From an uncultured Prevotellaceae bacterium (GTDB lineage: Bacteria; Bacteroidota; Bacteroidia; Bacteroidales; Bacteroidaceae), in contig ONMA01000013.1 in NCBI GenBank assembly GCA_900318815.1, positions 1 through 64,000 of the forward strand: DNA of 64,000 bases, given 5' to 3'. The first letter of the stretch is position 1. Each line of letters begins with the position of its first letter. Both the position numbers and the translations under genes were made by a program. Below the pieces are notes generated by a model. It searched no databases and was not told the origin of the DNA. It worked only from the letters and a program-made list of their open reading frames with translations. Shown piece by piece: positions 14,268 to 23,552 of this stretch.

Positions 14268-16943
14268 ATGACATACAGCATAGAGAAAGTGACGACGCTC
14301 ATCGGTGCCCGACGGTATGGTGATGCCGATGCCACCGTGGGATGGTTGCTCACCGACAGCCGCTCACTTTGTTTTCCTGAACAGACACTATTCTTTGCCC
14401 TGCGCACCAAACGGGGCGACGGACACCGATATATCGACGAGCTGTACCGCCGGGGCGTGCGCTCGTTTGTCGTGGAGCAGTTGCCCGAACGCCAGCAGGC
14501 CGATGCCAACTACCTGAAAGTGTCCTCGACGCTGGCCGCCCTGCAGCGACTGGCCGAACGGCACCGCGACGAGTTCGAGATTCCCATCGTGGGCATAACA
14601 GGCTCCAACGGCAAGACGTGGGTCAAGGAGTGGCTCTATCAGCTGCTTTCAGGTGTCGGGTGCTGGGCGTTGGGTGAAAAGGAGAAACCGACATCCGACA
14701 GTCATCACCTGAAGGTCACCCGCTCGCCCCGTTCCTACAACTCGCAGATTGGCGTGCCCCTCTCCGTGTGGCTGCTGAACGAGCAGACCGAGATAGGCAT
14801 CTTTGAGGCAGGCATCAGTCAGCCGGGCGAGATGATGGCCCTGCACGACATCATCCAGCCCACCATCGGCGTGCTGACCTGCCTTGGCAACGCCCATCAG
14901 GAGAACTTCCGCTCGATGGAAGAGAAATGCTTAGAGAAGCTGGAGCTGATGCGCGACACCAAGGCTATCATCTATCCCTCAGACGACAACATCGTGAGCC
15001 GCTGCATACGCCGTTCGGGCTATCAGGGTGAGCGCATCAGGTGGTCGAGAACCGACGAGAGGGCGGAGATGTATGTGAAAGAGTGGAGAGAGGAGAGAGG
15101 AGAGAGGAGAGAGGGTAGAGGAGAGTGGAGAGAGGGTAGAGGAGAGTGGAGAGAGGAGAGAGGAGAGAGGGTAGATGTGAGTGGAGAGTGGACGGAGATT
15201 TCTTATATATATAAAGGTTCGCGCGGAGCTTACACCATCCCCTTCATCGACGAGGCTTCGATTGAGAACAGCATCACCTGCGCCACGATTGCCCTGTACC
15301 TCGGTCTCACCCCCGAAGAACTGGCCGAGCGCATGCCTCAGTTAGAGCCCATCGCCATGCGATTGGAAGTGAAACAGGGTCAGCACGGTTGCACCCTGAT
15401 CAACGACTCCTACAACAACGACATCCATTCGCTCGACATCGCCCTCGACTTCGTGAGCCGCAGACAGCAACCGACACCCAAAAACACCCTCATCCTGAGC
15501 GACATCTATCAGAGCGGCGAGAACCCTGCCGAGCTGTACCGACAGGTGAACATGCTCTGCGAACAGCGCGGCATCAGCAAACTTATCGGCATTGGTGCTG
15601 AGATTTCGGCATCGGCCAATGCCTTCACCATGAGCGAGAAACACTTCTTTGCCTCGACCGACACGTTCCTCGCAAGCCCCGTAGTCCATTCCCTGCACAA
15701 CGAGACCATCCTGCTGAAAGGCTCCCGCAGCTTCGGCTTCGAGCGCATCACGGAGCTGCTGGAGCAGAAGGTACACGAGACCATCCTTGAGGTGAACCTC
15801 AACGCCGTGGTGGACAACCTGAACTACTACCGCTCGCTGCTGAAGCCAGAGACCAAGCTTGTGTGCATGATCAAGGCCGACGCCTACGGAGCCGGGGCCA
15901 TCGAGATAGCCAAGACCCTGCAGGAACACCGCGTGGACTACTTAGCTGTGGCCGTGGCCGACGAGGGAGTGACGCTGCGCAATGCGGGCATCACGGCCAA
16001 CATCATGGTGATGAACCCGGAGATGACATCGTTCAAGACACTCTTCGACTACGACCTGGAGCCCGAGGTCTACTCCTTCCGACTGCTCGATGCCCTCATC
16101 AGGGAGGCCCGCAAGGAGGGCATCACCCGCTGGCCCGTACACATCAAGCTCGACACGGGTATGCACCGGCTGGGGTTCAACATCAACGAAACCGACGAAC
16201 TCATCGACCGTCTGCGCCATCAGCAGGCCGTCATTCCCCGTTCGGTGTTCTCCCACTTCGTGGGTTCCGACAGCGATGCCTTCGACGAGTTCTCGGCACG
16301 ACAGTTCGCGCTCTTCGAAGAGGGGAGCCGCAAGCTGCAGGAAGCCTTCGACCATAAGATTCTGCGCCATATAGACAACTCGGCCGGCATCGAGCACTTC
16401 CCCGAGCGACAGATGGATATGTGCCGCTTAGGCATAGGACTGTATGGAGTCGAACCGTATAAGAGTGAAGAGTTAAGAGTGAAGAGTGAAGAATCAAGAG
16501 TGAAGAGTGAAGAGTTAAGAGTGAAGAGTGAAGAATCAAGAGTGGCTTCACTTAAAACCGTGAGTACCCTGAAGACGACCATCCTGCAGCTGCGCCACGT
16601 GAAGGCGGGCGACTCGATAGGCTACAGCCGGCGCACCATCCTGGAGCGCGACAGCATCATCGGTGCCATTCCCATTGGCTATGCCGACGGACTGAACCGT
16701 CATTTAGGCAACCGCCACGGCTACTGCCTCGTACACGGGCAGCGGGCCGACTACGTGGGCAACATCTGTATGGACGTGGCCATGATCGACGTCACCGACA
16801 TTCCCTGTCAGGAGGGCGACATGGTCGAGATCTTCGGCTCCAACCTGCCCGTCACCGTACTGAGCGAACTCACCGACACCATCCCCTACGAAGTGCTCAC
16901 GGGCGTGTCTAACCGCGTGAAGCGCATCTACTTCCAAGACTAA
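14268..16943 (+). CDS. murF-alr: Bifunctional MurF ligase / alanine racemase
   Basis: 891 residues. The N-terminal part is UDP-MurNAc-tripeptide:D-Ala-D-Ala ligase (MurF) with ATP site GITGSNGKT (109-117) and NDSYNND further on. The C-terminal part from about 500 is a PLP-dependent alanine racemase, with the cofactor lysine K536 in MIKADAYGAG and the C-terminal GNICMDVAMID motif. The fusion makes D-Ala and then adds D-Ala-D-Ala to the peptidoglycan precursor in the cytoplasm; it is known in Bacteroidota. Two in-frame low-complexity inserts are unusual: residues about 272-310 (EWREERGER-type) in MurF and about 732-760 (EELRVKSEESRVK) in the racemase. Both are read from dispersed purine-rich repeats. 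Confidence 0.95.
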   Translation: MTYSIEKVTTLIGARRYGDADATVGWLLTDSRSLCFPEQTLFFALRTKRGDGHRYIDELYRRGVRSFVVEQLPERQQADANYLKVSSTLAALQRLAERHRDEFEIPIVGITGSNGKTWVKEWLYQLLSGVGCWALGEKEKPTSDSHHLKVTRSPRSYNSQIGVPLSVWLLNEQTEIGIFEAGISQPGEMMALHDIIQPTIGVLTCLGNAHQENFRSMEEKCLEKLELMRDTKAIIYPSDDNIVSRCIRRSGYQGERIRWSRTDERAEMYVKEWREERGERREGRGEWREGRGEWREERGERVDVSGEWTEISYIYKGSRGAYTIPFIDEASIENSITCATIALYLGLTPEELAERMPQLEPIAMRLEVKQGQHGCTLINDSYNNDIHSLDIALDFVSRRQQPTPKNTLILSDIYQSGENPAELYRQVNMLCEQRGISKLIGIGAEISASANAFTMSEKHFFASTDTFLASPVVHSLHNETILLKGSRSFGFERITELLEQKVHETILEVNLNAVVDNLNYYRSLLKPETKLVCMIKADAYGAGAIEIAKTLQEHRVDYLAVAVADEGVTLRNAGITANIMVMNPEMTSFKTLFDYDLEPEVYSFRLLDALIREARKEGITRWPVHIKLDTGMHRLGFNINETDELIDRLRHQQAVIPRSVFSHFVGSDSDAFDEFSARQFALFEEGSRKLQEAFDHKILRHIDNSAGIEHFPERQMDMCRLGIGLYGVEPYKSEELRVKSEESRVKSEELRVKSEESRVASLKTVSTLKTTILQLRHVKAGDSIGYSRRTILERDSIIGAIPIGYADGLNRHLGNRHGYCLVHGQRADYVGNICMDVAMIDVTDIPCQEGDMVEIFGSNLPVTVLSELTDTIPYEVLTGVSNRVKRIYFQD
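15082..15195 (+). repeat. GGAGAGTGGAGAGAGG repeat inside the MurF domain
   Basis: About 114 bases of tandem GAGAGG / GAGTGGAGAG units, nearly all purine on the coding strand, keep the reading frame and encode an Arg/Glu/Gly-rich insert. A related tract occurs in the GSCFA gene (46056-46085). Confidence 0.85.
16461..16545 (+). repeat. GAGTGAA heptad repeat inside the racemase domain
   Basis: About 85 bases built from AGAGTGAAGAGTTA and AGAGTGAAGAATCA units encode EELRVKSEESRVK repeats. The same heptads occur at 1451-1490, 32072-32176, 43601-43661 and 63331-63437. Confidence 0.85.
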
Positions 16944-16975
16944 AAATAAGAACAAATATCATGCAACAAGACACT

Positions 16976-18832
16976 ATGAAGAAACTGTTATTCCTGGCAG
17001 CGATGCTTATGCTTACCGTTGCCGCCACTCATGCACAGACGGGCAAGAAGCTCAGCGGTACCGTCATAGGAACAGCCACGTCGGTTGACTACGGCACCAA
17101 CCTTGCGTCGACCACCATGAATACCCGCGAAATGGCTTTCGACGACAACCTGAACACCTATTTTGCCTCCTACGACCGCAGTTATACTTGGGTGGGACTC
17201 GACCTTGGCAAGCCCCACGTCATCACCCGCTTAGGCTGGTCGCCCGCCCGCCGCCACAGGGGCGACGAAAGAATCCTGCTGGGCGTATTCGAGGGAGCCA
17301 ACACGCCCGACTTCATGGACGCGATACCCCTGTATATCATCAAGGAGAAAGGCATCTCCGGAAAACTATCGTATACCGACGTGAAATGCTCGAAAGGATT
17401 CCGCTACGTGCGCTACGTAGGACCCGACGACGAGCGGTGCAACATTGCCGAGCTGGAGTTCTATGGCTATCCCGGCGTGGGCGACGAGACGAGCCTGCCC
17501 CGGCTCACCAACCTGCCCACGGTGAGCATTCAGACAGAGAACGGCGTCATCCCCTACGACAAGAAGCATCAGATCAACGCCATCATCACCATCGTCAGCG
17601 AAGACGGCAAGCAGTTGCTCTGCGACTCGGGCACCGTGCGCTTGCGCGGCAATGGCTCGCTCACCTTCCCCAAGAAGCCCTACCGCATCAAGTTCAACAA
17701 GAAGACGCGCGTGCTCAACTCGCCGGGAAAGGCCAAGAAGTGGGTCCTCATCAACAACTACGGCGACAAGACGCTGCTGCGCAACCAGCTGGCCTTCGAG
17801 CTGAGCCGCTGCATGAACATGCCCTTCACGCCCTACATCCAGCCCGTCGACGTGGTGCTGAACGGCGAGTACAAGGGCAGCTACCAGCTGTGCGACCACG
17901 TGGACGTGCGCAAGCATCGCGTAAATATTGAGGAGATGACGCCCGAGGACAACAGCGGCGTGCCCCTCACCGGCGGCTACCTGGTGGAGATTGATGCCCG
18001 CGCCCCGTCGGAACCCAGCTGGTTCTATTCGGCCAAGGGCATTCCCGTGACCATTCACTCTCCCGACAACGACGAAATCACCACGGAGCAGCACGACTAC
18101 ATTGAGAGCTACTTCAACAAGATGGAAGCCGACTGGGAGAAATACTTGGACGAGAACACCTTCCTGCGCCACTTCCTCGTGGGCGAGATGTCGGGCAACA
18201 CCGACACCTACTACAGCGTGTTCATGTACAAGCATCGCGACAACGACACGCTCTTCACCGGCCCGGTATGGGACTTCGACCTGGCCTTCGACAACGACCG
18301 CCGCACCTATCCCGTCAACAAGAAGACCGACTTTGTCTACCGCAGCGGCGGCAGCGTGGTGAACAGCCAGATGAGGCTGTTCGTGGACAACATTGCCGTA
18401 CACAACAAAAAGGCACGCGAAAAGATGGTCGAGATATGGGACGAGGCACGGCACAACGGCATCACCAAGGAGCATTTGCTTGAGGTCATCAATGAAGAGG
18501 CAGCGTATCTGCAGGAGTCGCAGAAGCTGAACTTCATGCGCTGGCCCGTCATGGACACGCTGGTACACCAGAACCCCGTGGTCTGGGGCAGCTACGATGC
18601 TGAGGTGCAGAATGTGCGCCGCTTCATAGAGGAACGCCTGAACTGGATGGACAGGAAATTAGGCTATACCTACGTGCCCGAAGGCATCGCCGACACACCC
18701 GCCGACTATGCCCAGGACACCCGGATTTACAACCTTTCGGGTCAGCCCTGCGGAGACGACCTACGCCAGTTGCCGAAGGGAATCTACATCGTCAGACAGA
18801 GAGGAAACACGAGGAAAATACATATTCACTAA
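16976..18832 (+). CDS. Exported CotH-kinase-like protein with type IX sorting tail
   Basis: Start chosen at 16976 because MKKLLFLAAMLMLTVAATHA is a clean signal peptide; an upstream ATG at 16961 would add five residues. Residues about 25-170 look like a discoidin-type (F5/8 C) domain. About 190-560 is a CotH domain, with LRGNGS, KKPYRIKF, NYGDKTLLRN, GSYQLCDHVD, GGYLVEID and GPVWDFDLAFDND, the last resembling the kinase metal motif. The end (IYNLSGQ, LPKGIYIV) is a Por/type IX secretion C-terminal sorting domain, so the protein is probably delivered to the cell surface. CotH proteins in spore formers are protein kinases; the target here is unknown. Confidence 0.8.
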   Translation: MKKLLFLAAMLMLTVAATHAQTGKKLSGTVIGTATSVDYGTNLASTTMNTREMAFDDNLNTYFASYDRSYTWVGLDLGKPHVITRLGWSPARRHRGDERILLGVFEGANTPDFMDAIPLYIIKEKGISGKLSYTDVKCSKGFRYVRYVGPDDERCNIAELEFYGYPGVGDETSLPRLTNLPTVSIQTENGVIPYDKKHQINAIITIVSEDGKQLLCDSGTVRLRGNGSLTFPKKPYRIKFNKKTRVLNSPGKAKKWVLINNYGDKTLLRNQLAFELSRCMNMPFTPYIQPVDVVLNGEYKGSYQLCDHVDVRKHRVNIEEMTPEDNSGVPLTGGYLVEIDARAPSEPSWFYSAKGIPVTIHSPDNDEITTEQHDYIESYFNKMEADWEKYLDENTFLRHFLVGEMSGNTDTYYSVFMYKHRDNDTLFTGPVWDFDLAFDNDRRTYPVNKKTDFVYRSGGSVVNSQMRLFVDNIAVHNKKAREKMVEIWDEARHNGITKEHLLEVINEEAAYLQESQKLNFMRWPVMDTLVHQNPVVWGSYDAEVQNVRRFIEERLNWMDRKLGYTYVPEGIADTPADYAQDTRIYNLSGQPCGDDLRQLPKGIYIVRQRGNTRKIHIH

Positions 18833-18872
18833 GTTTTTTGATATTTCTGACGGATAATTGAAAGAAATTGTG

Positions 18873-18880
18873 TAATTTTG
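18873..18880 (+). promoter_or_regulatory. Promoter of the IIC-like gene
   Basis: TAATTTTG at 18873-18880, about 40 bases before the ATG at 18921. Confidence 0.5.
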
Positions 18881-18920
18881 CAAGCAGAACTACGCTAAAA
18901 ACAAACAACTAATCGACAAC

Positions 18921-20288
18921 ATGGAACAAATCTTTAGTTACATCATCAGTCTGGGGGCCTCGGTCATGATGCCCATTCTCTTCACCATCATCGGTCTCTG
19001 CATCGGCCTCACCTTCGGACGCTCGCTCAAGTCGGGCCTCTATGTGGGCGTGGGCTTCGTAGGCTTAGGTATCGTCACGGCCCTGCTGACTAACAACTTC
19101 GGCTCGCCGCTGTCGGCCATCAGCGAGTTGTACGGCTTGCAGCTCAAGGTGTTCGACATGGGCTGGCCTGCCGCCGCCGCCGTGGCCTACAACACCGCCG
19201 TGGGCGCACTCATCATCCCCATCTGCCTGGGCGTGAACTTCCTGCTGCTCATCACGGGCTGCACCCGCACGGTGAACATCGACCTGTGGAACTACTGGCA
19301 CTTCGCCTTCATCGGGGCCGTGGCCTACTTCGTCATGGACCAGTCGTTAGCTTGGGGCTATTTCGCAGCCATTGTGTGCTACATCGTCACGCTGGTCATG
19401 GCCGACCTCACCGCCGACAAGTTCCAGGGCTACTATCCCGAGTGGCAGGGCATCAGCATCCCGCAGCCCTTCTGCCAGAGCTTCGTGCCCTTCGCCCTGG
19501 TCATCGGCAAGGCACTCGACATGATTCCCGGATTCGACCGCCTGAACATTGACGCCGAGGGCATGAAGAAGAAGTTCGGCGTCATGGGCGAGCCGCTGGT
19601 GCTGGGTGTCATCGTGGGTGCGCTGATTGGTGCGCTGGCCCAGCTCGACATCAAGAAGATCCTCTTCCTTGGCGTGACGATGGGTGCCGTGATGGAGCTG
19701 ATTCCGCGCATCACCTCGCTCTTCATCGAGGGTCTGAAGCCCATCGCCGAGAAGACGCAGGAGGTGGTGAAGAAGAAGTTCAATGGCAAGAAAGTCTATA
19801 TCGGCATGTCGCCCGCCGTGGTCATTGGCCATCCCACGACGCTCGTCGTGTCGCTGCTGCTCATCCCCGTGGCCCTGGGCCTGGCCGTCGTCCTGCCCGG
19901 CAACCAGTTCCTGCCGCTTGCCTCTCTCGCCGGCATGTTCTACCTCTTCCCCATGGTGCTGCCGTTCACTAAGGGCAACGTGGTGAAGACCTTCATCATC
20001 GGTCTCGTGGCCCTGGCCATCGGCCTCTACTTCGTCACCGACATGGCTCCTGCCTTCACCCAGGCCGCTCACACCGTATTCGAACAGACGGGCGACAAGG
20101 CCGCCGACATCCCGCAGGGCTTCGAGGGCGGTGCCCTCGACTTCGCCTCCTCGCTCTTCGGATGGGTCATCTACAAGTGCGTGAACAGCCTCGAATACAT
20201 CGGTGCCGGTGTCCTCACAGTAATCACCGTAGGCATGGTGGTGTGGAACCGCATGCGTATCGCCGCCGAGGAACGCCAATCGAAGTAA
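18921..20288 (+). CDS. PTS galactitol-type IIC-like membrane protein, orphan
   Basis: 455 residues with about eleven hydrophobic segments. The sequence, including the GRSLKSGLYVGVGF opening, VFDMGWPAAAAVAY and MSPAVVIGHPTT, matches the IIC (membrane channel) subunit of the galactitol PTS family. In a PTS the IIC works with IIA and IIB that phosphorylate the sugar. No IIA, IIB, HPr or EI gene is in the window and Bacteroidota mostly lack a PTS. It may act as a plain sugar or polyol carrier. Neighbours downstream (kduI, exuT) deal with uronates, so a related substrate is possible but unproven. Confidence 0.8.
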   Translation: MEQIFSYIISLGASVMMPILFTIIGLCIGLTFGRSLKSGLYVGVGFVGLGIVTALLTNNFGSPLSAISELYGLQLKVFDMGWPAAAAVAYNTAVGALIIPICLGVNFLLLITGCTRTVNIDLWNYWHFAFIGAVAYFVMDQSLAWGYFAAIVCYIVTLVMADLTADKFQGYYPEWQGISIPQPFCQSFVPFALVIGKALDMIPGFDRLNIDAEGMKKKFGVMGEPLVLGVIVGALIGALAQLDIKKILFLGVTMGAVMELIPRITSLFIEGLKPIAEKTQEVVKKKFNGKKVYIGMSPAVVIGHPTTLVVSLLLIPVALGLAVVLPGNQFLPLASLAGMFYLFPMVLPFTKGNVVKTFIIGLVALAIGLYFVTDMAPAFTQAAHTVFEQTGDKAADIPQGFEGGALDFASSLFGWVIYKCVNSLEYIGAGVLTVITVGMVVWNRMRIAAEERQSK

Positions 20289-20293
20289 ATTTT

Positions 20294-20375
20294 TTTTAGA
20301 AACGAATTTTTCTTGTTTTTTTAGAAACGAATTTGGCTAATTATACTTTAATTTTGACCACGAATTTTTCTTAAT
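20294..20375 (-). repeat. Left inverted repeat of the GxxExxY cassette
   Basis: Its reverse complement reads ATTAAGAAAAATTCGTGG, CAAAATTAAAG, AATTCGTTTCTAAA. It pairs with 20836-20945 and ends six bases before the gene's ATG. Confidence 0.85.
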
Positions 20376-20380
20376 GTAAT

Positions 20381-20815
20381 ATGACTAAGCAAGAGTATCT
20401 GGATATATATAATGTGGTAGGGGCTGCTATGGAAGTTCATACCATATTGGGGCATGGCATGGCCGAGCCTATCTACCAGGAAGCCCTTGCTATAGAAATG
20501 AAAAAACGCGGCATGATGGCTGAACGCGAAAAAGAATTACGGATACACTATAAAGATGTCATGCTGGAAAAGACCTACTTCGCAGATTTCTATTATAACG
20601 GAATACTTATTGAATTGAAATCCGTAGAGGAAATCACGTCAGTACATCGCGCCCAGCTATTCAACTACATGCGTATTACTAAGCAGTCCAGAGGGATTTT
20701 GTTTAATTTTGGCGAAGACAGTCTTTACACCGAACGCTATCTCTATTTGCCGCAATACGATGATTTCGTTATGCTCAACCACGACAATTACAAAGACTAT
20801 ATCACTGACAAATAA
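20381..20815 (+). CDS. GxxExxY protein (PD-(D/E)XK nuclease-like)
   Basis: 144 residues. GMAEPIY (26-32) is the naming motif, and D69 with E78-L-K80 (FADF ... LIELK) forms a PD-(D/E)XK core, followed by HRAQLFNYM. This is the PDDEXK_3 family, predicted nucleases of unknown role. There is no signal peptide. The gene is exactly bracketed by long inverted repeats: 20294-20375 just before the ATG, 20836-20945 just after the stop. Solo copies of the repeat occur elsewhere in the window, so the gene may belong to a small mobile cassette. It is less GC-rich than its neighbours. Confidence 0.85.
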   Translation: MTKQEYLDIYNVVGAAMEVHTILGHGMAEPIYQEALAIEMKKRGMMAEREKELRIHYKDVMLEKTYFADFYYNGILIELKSVEEITSVHRAQLFNYMRITKQSRGILFNFGEDSLYTERYLYLPQYDDFVMLNHDNYKDYITDK

Positions 20816-20835
20816 AAGAAAAGTACAGAAAAAAA

Positions 20836-20945
20836 GAATTAAGAAAAATTCGTGGACAAAATTAAAGCCAATTAGAATAATTCGTTTCTCGAAAAAAAAG
20901 AATAAGAATAATTTGTTTCTCGAAAAAAAAGAATAATTCGTTTCC
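20836..20945 (+). repeat. Right inverted repeat of the GxxExxY cassette
   Basis: Begins GAATTAAGAAAAATTCGTGG and continues CAAAATTAAAG, AATAATTCGTTTCTCG, with the AATTCGTTTC / AATTTGTTTC unit present three times. It is the inverse of 20294-20375 with local differences. Confidence 0.85.
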
Positions 20946-20981
20946 CCCCAAAAAAGTATATTAATTTATAAAACAAACGAT

Positions 20982-21959
20982 ATGATGAAAAAAGTATTTC
21001 TTTCAGTAGTACTGCTGGCAGTAGGATTCGTTTCTCAGGCACAGCAGAACGTGAATTTCCAGACCGCCTGCCACCCGGAGGACGTGAAGCACTACGACAC
21101 GAAGACCCTGCGCGAGCGCTTCGTGATGGAGAAGGTGATGGTGGCCGACGAGATCAACTTGACCTACTCGCACTACGACCGCTTCATCTTCGGTGGTGCC
21201 ATGCCCGTGAACAAGACCCTGAAGTTGGAGAACTTCCGCGACCTGGGCCTCGACGTGGATCCCGGCATCAAGGACAAGTACTTCCTCTACAACCGTGAGC
21301 TTGGCGTGGTGAACTGCGGACAGGGCGACGGCGTGGTCATCGTCGACGGCAAGGAGTATGCCCTCTCGCCGAAGGAGGCCCTCTACATCGGCCGCGGCCA
21401 CATCGGCAAGGACAAGGACGTGAACAAGGAGGTACTCTTCCGCTCGAAGGATCCGAAGAATCCAGCTAAGTTCTACCTGAACTCGGCCACCGCCCACCAG
21501 CACTACAAGACGCAATGGATCACGCTCGACGGTCGCAAGGGCTCGCTGAAAGCTGCCGTATGGGGACCCGTAGGCTCATTGGAGGAGTGCAACAACCGCA
21601 CCGTCTATAAGCTCATCGTGAATGATGTCTTAGAGGAAGGCCCCTGCCAGCTGCAGCTTGGACTGACACAGCTGAATCCCGGTGCCGCCTGGAACACCAT
21701 GCCGCCACACACCCACGGCCGCCGCATCGAGGCTTACTACTACTTCAACCTGCCACAAGAGCAGACCATTGCCCACATCATGGGCGAGCCGCAGGAGAGC
21801 CGCGTGGTCTGGCTGCACAACGAGCAGGCCATCATGTCGCCCGAGTGGAGCATGCACGCCGCCGCAGGCACCTACTACTACACCTTCATCTGGGGCATGG
21901 CCGGCGAGAACCTCTACTACAACGATAAGGACAACATTCCCGTCATCGACATTAAATAG
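20982..21959 (+). CDS. kduI: 4-deoxy-L-threo-5-hexosulose-uronate isomerase with signal peptide
   Basis: 325 residues; the E. coli enzyme has 278. From about residue 40 the match is clear: [35 protein letters not shown]. Metal ligands are H243, H245 and E250 in HTHGRRIE and H292 in SMHAAAG. KduI converts 5-keto-4-deoxyuronate from pectin or other uronan breakdown towards KDG. The start [21 protein letters not shown] has the form of a cleavable signal peptide, which would place the enzyme in the periplasm; normally it is cytoplasmic. The uronate transporter gene follows 35 bases later, so they are likely one operon. Confidence 0.92.
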   Translation: MMKKVFLSVVLLAVGFVSQAQQNVNFQTACHPEDVKHYDTKTLRERFVMEKVMVADEINLTYSHYDRFIFGGAMPVNKTLKLENFRDLGLDVDPGIKDKYFLYNRELGVVNCGQGDGVVIVDGKEYALSPKEALYIGRGHIGKDKDVNKEVLFRSKDPKNPAKFYLNSATAHQHYKTQWITLDGRKGSLKAAVWGPVGSLEECNNRTVYKLIVNDVLEEGPCQLQLGLTQLNPGAAWNTMPPHTHGRRIEAYYYFNLPQEQTIAHIMGEPQESRVVWLHNEQAIMSPEWSMHAAAGTYYYTFIWGMAGENLYYNDKDNIPVIDIK

Positions 21960-21994
21960 AAAGAAAAAACAGAAATTACAAATAATATATTTAT

Positions 21995-23449
21995 ATGACA
22001 CCGATACAAAAAACCAAAATGTCCAACTTCCGTTGGGTCATCTGTGCGCTGCTGTTCCTGGCAACCACCGTCAACTACATGGACCGTCAGGTTCTGTCAT
22101 TAACCTGGAAAGACTTCATAGCTCCCGAGTTCCACTGGACCGATGCCGACTACGGCACTATCACGGGTTTCTTCTCCCTCTTCTATGCCATTGCCAACCT
22201 CTTCGCGGGCAAGTTCATCGACTTCATGGGCACGAAGAAAGGCTATCTCATTGCCATCTTTGTCTGGTCGACGGGTGCCGTGCTGCATGCCGGCTGTGGC
22301 TGGGCAGCCATGAACATCGAGGGCTATGACTCTATTGAAGCCCTGCGCATGGTGCAGGCTGGCAGCGATGCCGCCGTGGCCATTGCCACCGTCTCTGTGT
22401 GGCTCTTCCTCTCCTGCCGTCTCATCCTGGCCGTCGGTGAGGCAGGCAACTTCCCTGCTGCCATCAAGGCCACAGCCGAGTACTTCCCCGCCAAGGACCG
22501 TGCCTTCTCCACGTCTATCTTCAACAGCGGCGCTTCGGTAGGTGCCCTGGCCGCTCCCGCCACCATTCCCCTCCTGGCACGCGCCTGGGGCTGGGAGATG
22601 GCCTTCATCATCATCGGTGTGCTGGGCTACGTGTGGATGGGCCTGTGGATGTGGGCCTACGACAAGCCTCGCAAGAACAAGCACGTGAACCAGGCCGAGC
22701 TGAACTACATCGAGCAGGACAACGACCTGGCCGACGTGCAGGATCGCAATGCCGACAAGGAGGAGAAGACCATCCCCTTCTTCAAGTGCTTCACTTTCAA
22801 GCAGACCTGGGCTTTCCTCGTGGGCAAGTTCATGACCGACGGCGTGTGGTGGTTCTTCCTGTTCTGGGCTCCCGCCTACTTCAGCGACCAGTATGGCTAC
22901 ACCTCCGACTCTACCATGGGCATCCTGCTCATCTTCACCCTCTACTTCATCGTCACGGTGCTTTCCATCGGTGGCGGCTATCTGCCCAAGTACTTCGTCG
23001 AGAAGCGCGGCATGAACCCCTATCTGGGCCGCATGCGTGCCATGCTCATCTTTGCCTGCTTCCCCGTACTCGGCTTGCTGGCACAGCCTCTGGGTGCCTA
23101 TAGCCCCTGGTGGCCTGCTATCCTCATCGGTCTGCTCGGTGCCGGACACCAGGCATGGTCGGCCAACCTGTTCTCCACCATTGGCGACATGTTCCCCAAG
23201 TCAACGATTGGCACGATTGTGGGTCTCGGCACGATGACTGGCGGTTTCGGCTCCATGGCCATCAACATGGGCTCGGGCCAGTTCTTCACATGGGCAGCCG
23301 CCCAGGGTGCCGACTTCTCGTTCTTCGGTTTCGACGGCAAGCCTGCTGCCTACATGGTGGTCTTCAGCATCTGCGCCGTTGCCTACCTCATCGGCTGGTG
23401 CATCATGAAGTCCCTCGTTCCGAAGTACAAGCCCGTCATGATCGACTAA
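21995..23449 (+). CDS. exuT: MFS hexuronate transporter, ExuT-like
   Basis: 484 residues with about twelve membrane segments. VNYMDRQVLS in helix 1 and KFIDFMGTKKGY in the first cytoplasmic loop are typical of the anion:cation symporter (ExuT/GudP) branch of the MFS. GEAGNFPAAIKATAEYFP is a hallmark of hexuronate carriers. It should import galacturonate, glucuronate or related uronates across the inner membrane. A second start at 22019 (MSNFRW) is possible. It pairs with kduI. Confidence 0.88.
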   Translation: MTPIQKTKMSNFRWVICALLFLATTVNYMDRQVLSLTWKDFIAPEFHWTDADYGTITGFFSLFYAIANLFAGKFIDFMGTKKGYLIAIFVWSTGAVLHAGCGWAAMNIEGYDSIEALRMVQAGSDAAVAIATVSVWLFLSCRLILAVGEAGNFPAAIKATAEYFPAKDRAFSTSIFNSGASVGALAAPATIPLLARAWGWEMAFIIIGVLGYVWMGLWMWAYDKPRKNKHVNQAELNYIEQDNDLADVQDRNADKEEKTIPFFKCFTFKQTWAFLVGKFMTDGVWWFFLFWAPAYFSDQYGYTSDSTMGILLIFTLYFIVTVLSIGGGYLPKYFVEKRGMNPYLGRMRAMLIFACFPVLGLLAQPLGAYSPWWPAILIGLLGAGHQAWSANLFSTIGDMFPKSTIGTIVGLGTMTGGFGSMAINMGSGQFFTWAAAQGADFSFFGFDGKPAAYMVVFSICAVAYLIGWCIMKSLVPKYKPVMID

Positions 23450-23509
23450 TCAATACCACTGCGATGGCAAATAGTGCTGACTGAGTAAAGGGCGAGGCTA
23501 TTTGTCTGA

Positions 23510-23552
23510 CTACCACATTCATCCAAGGTGTTGTCCTGGATGAATGTGGTAG
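23510..23552 (+). terminator. Perfect 16-bp hairpin after the exuT-like gene
   Basis: CTACCACATTCATCCA (23510-23525) is exactly complementary to 23537-23552, with an 11-base loop. There is no T run, so it may act as an RNA-stabilising or processing hairpin rather than a classical terminator. It overlaps the start of the DUF4160-like remnant. Confidence 0.55.

Noticed and set aside
17366..18568. 400-codon minus-strand ORF
   Set aside because: It is the antisense shadow of the GC-rich CotH-like gene, which has a signal peptide, domain motifs and a sorting tail.
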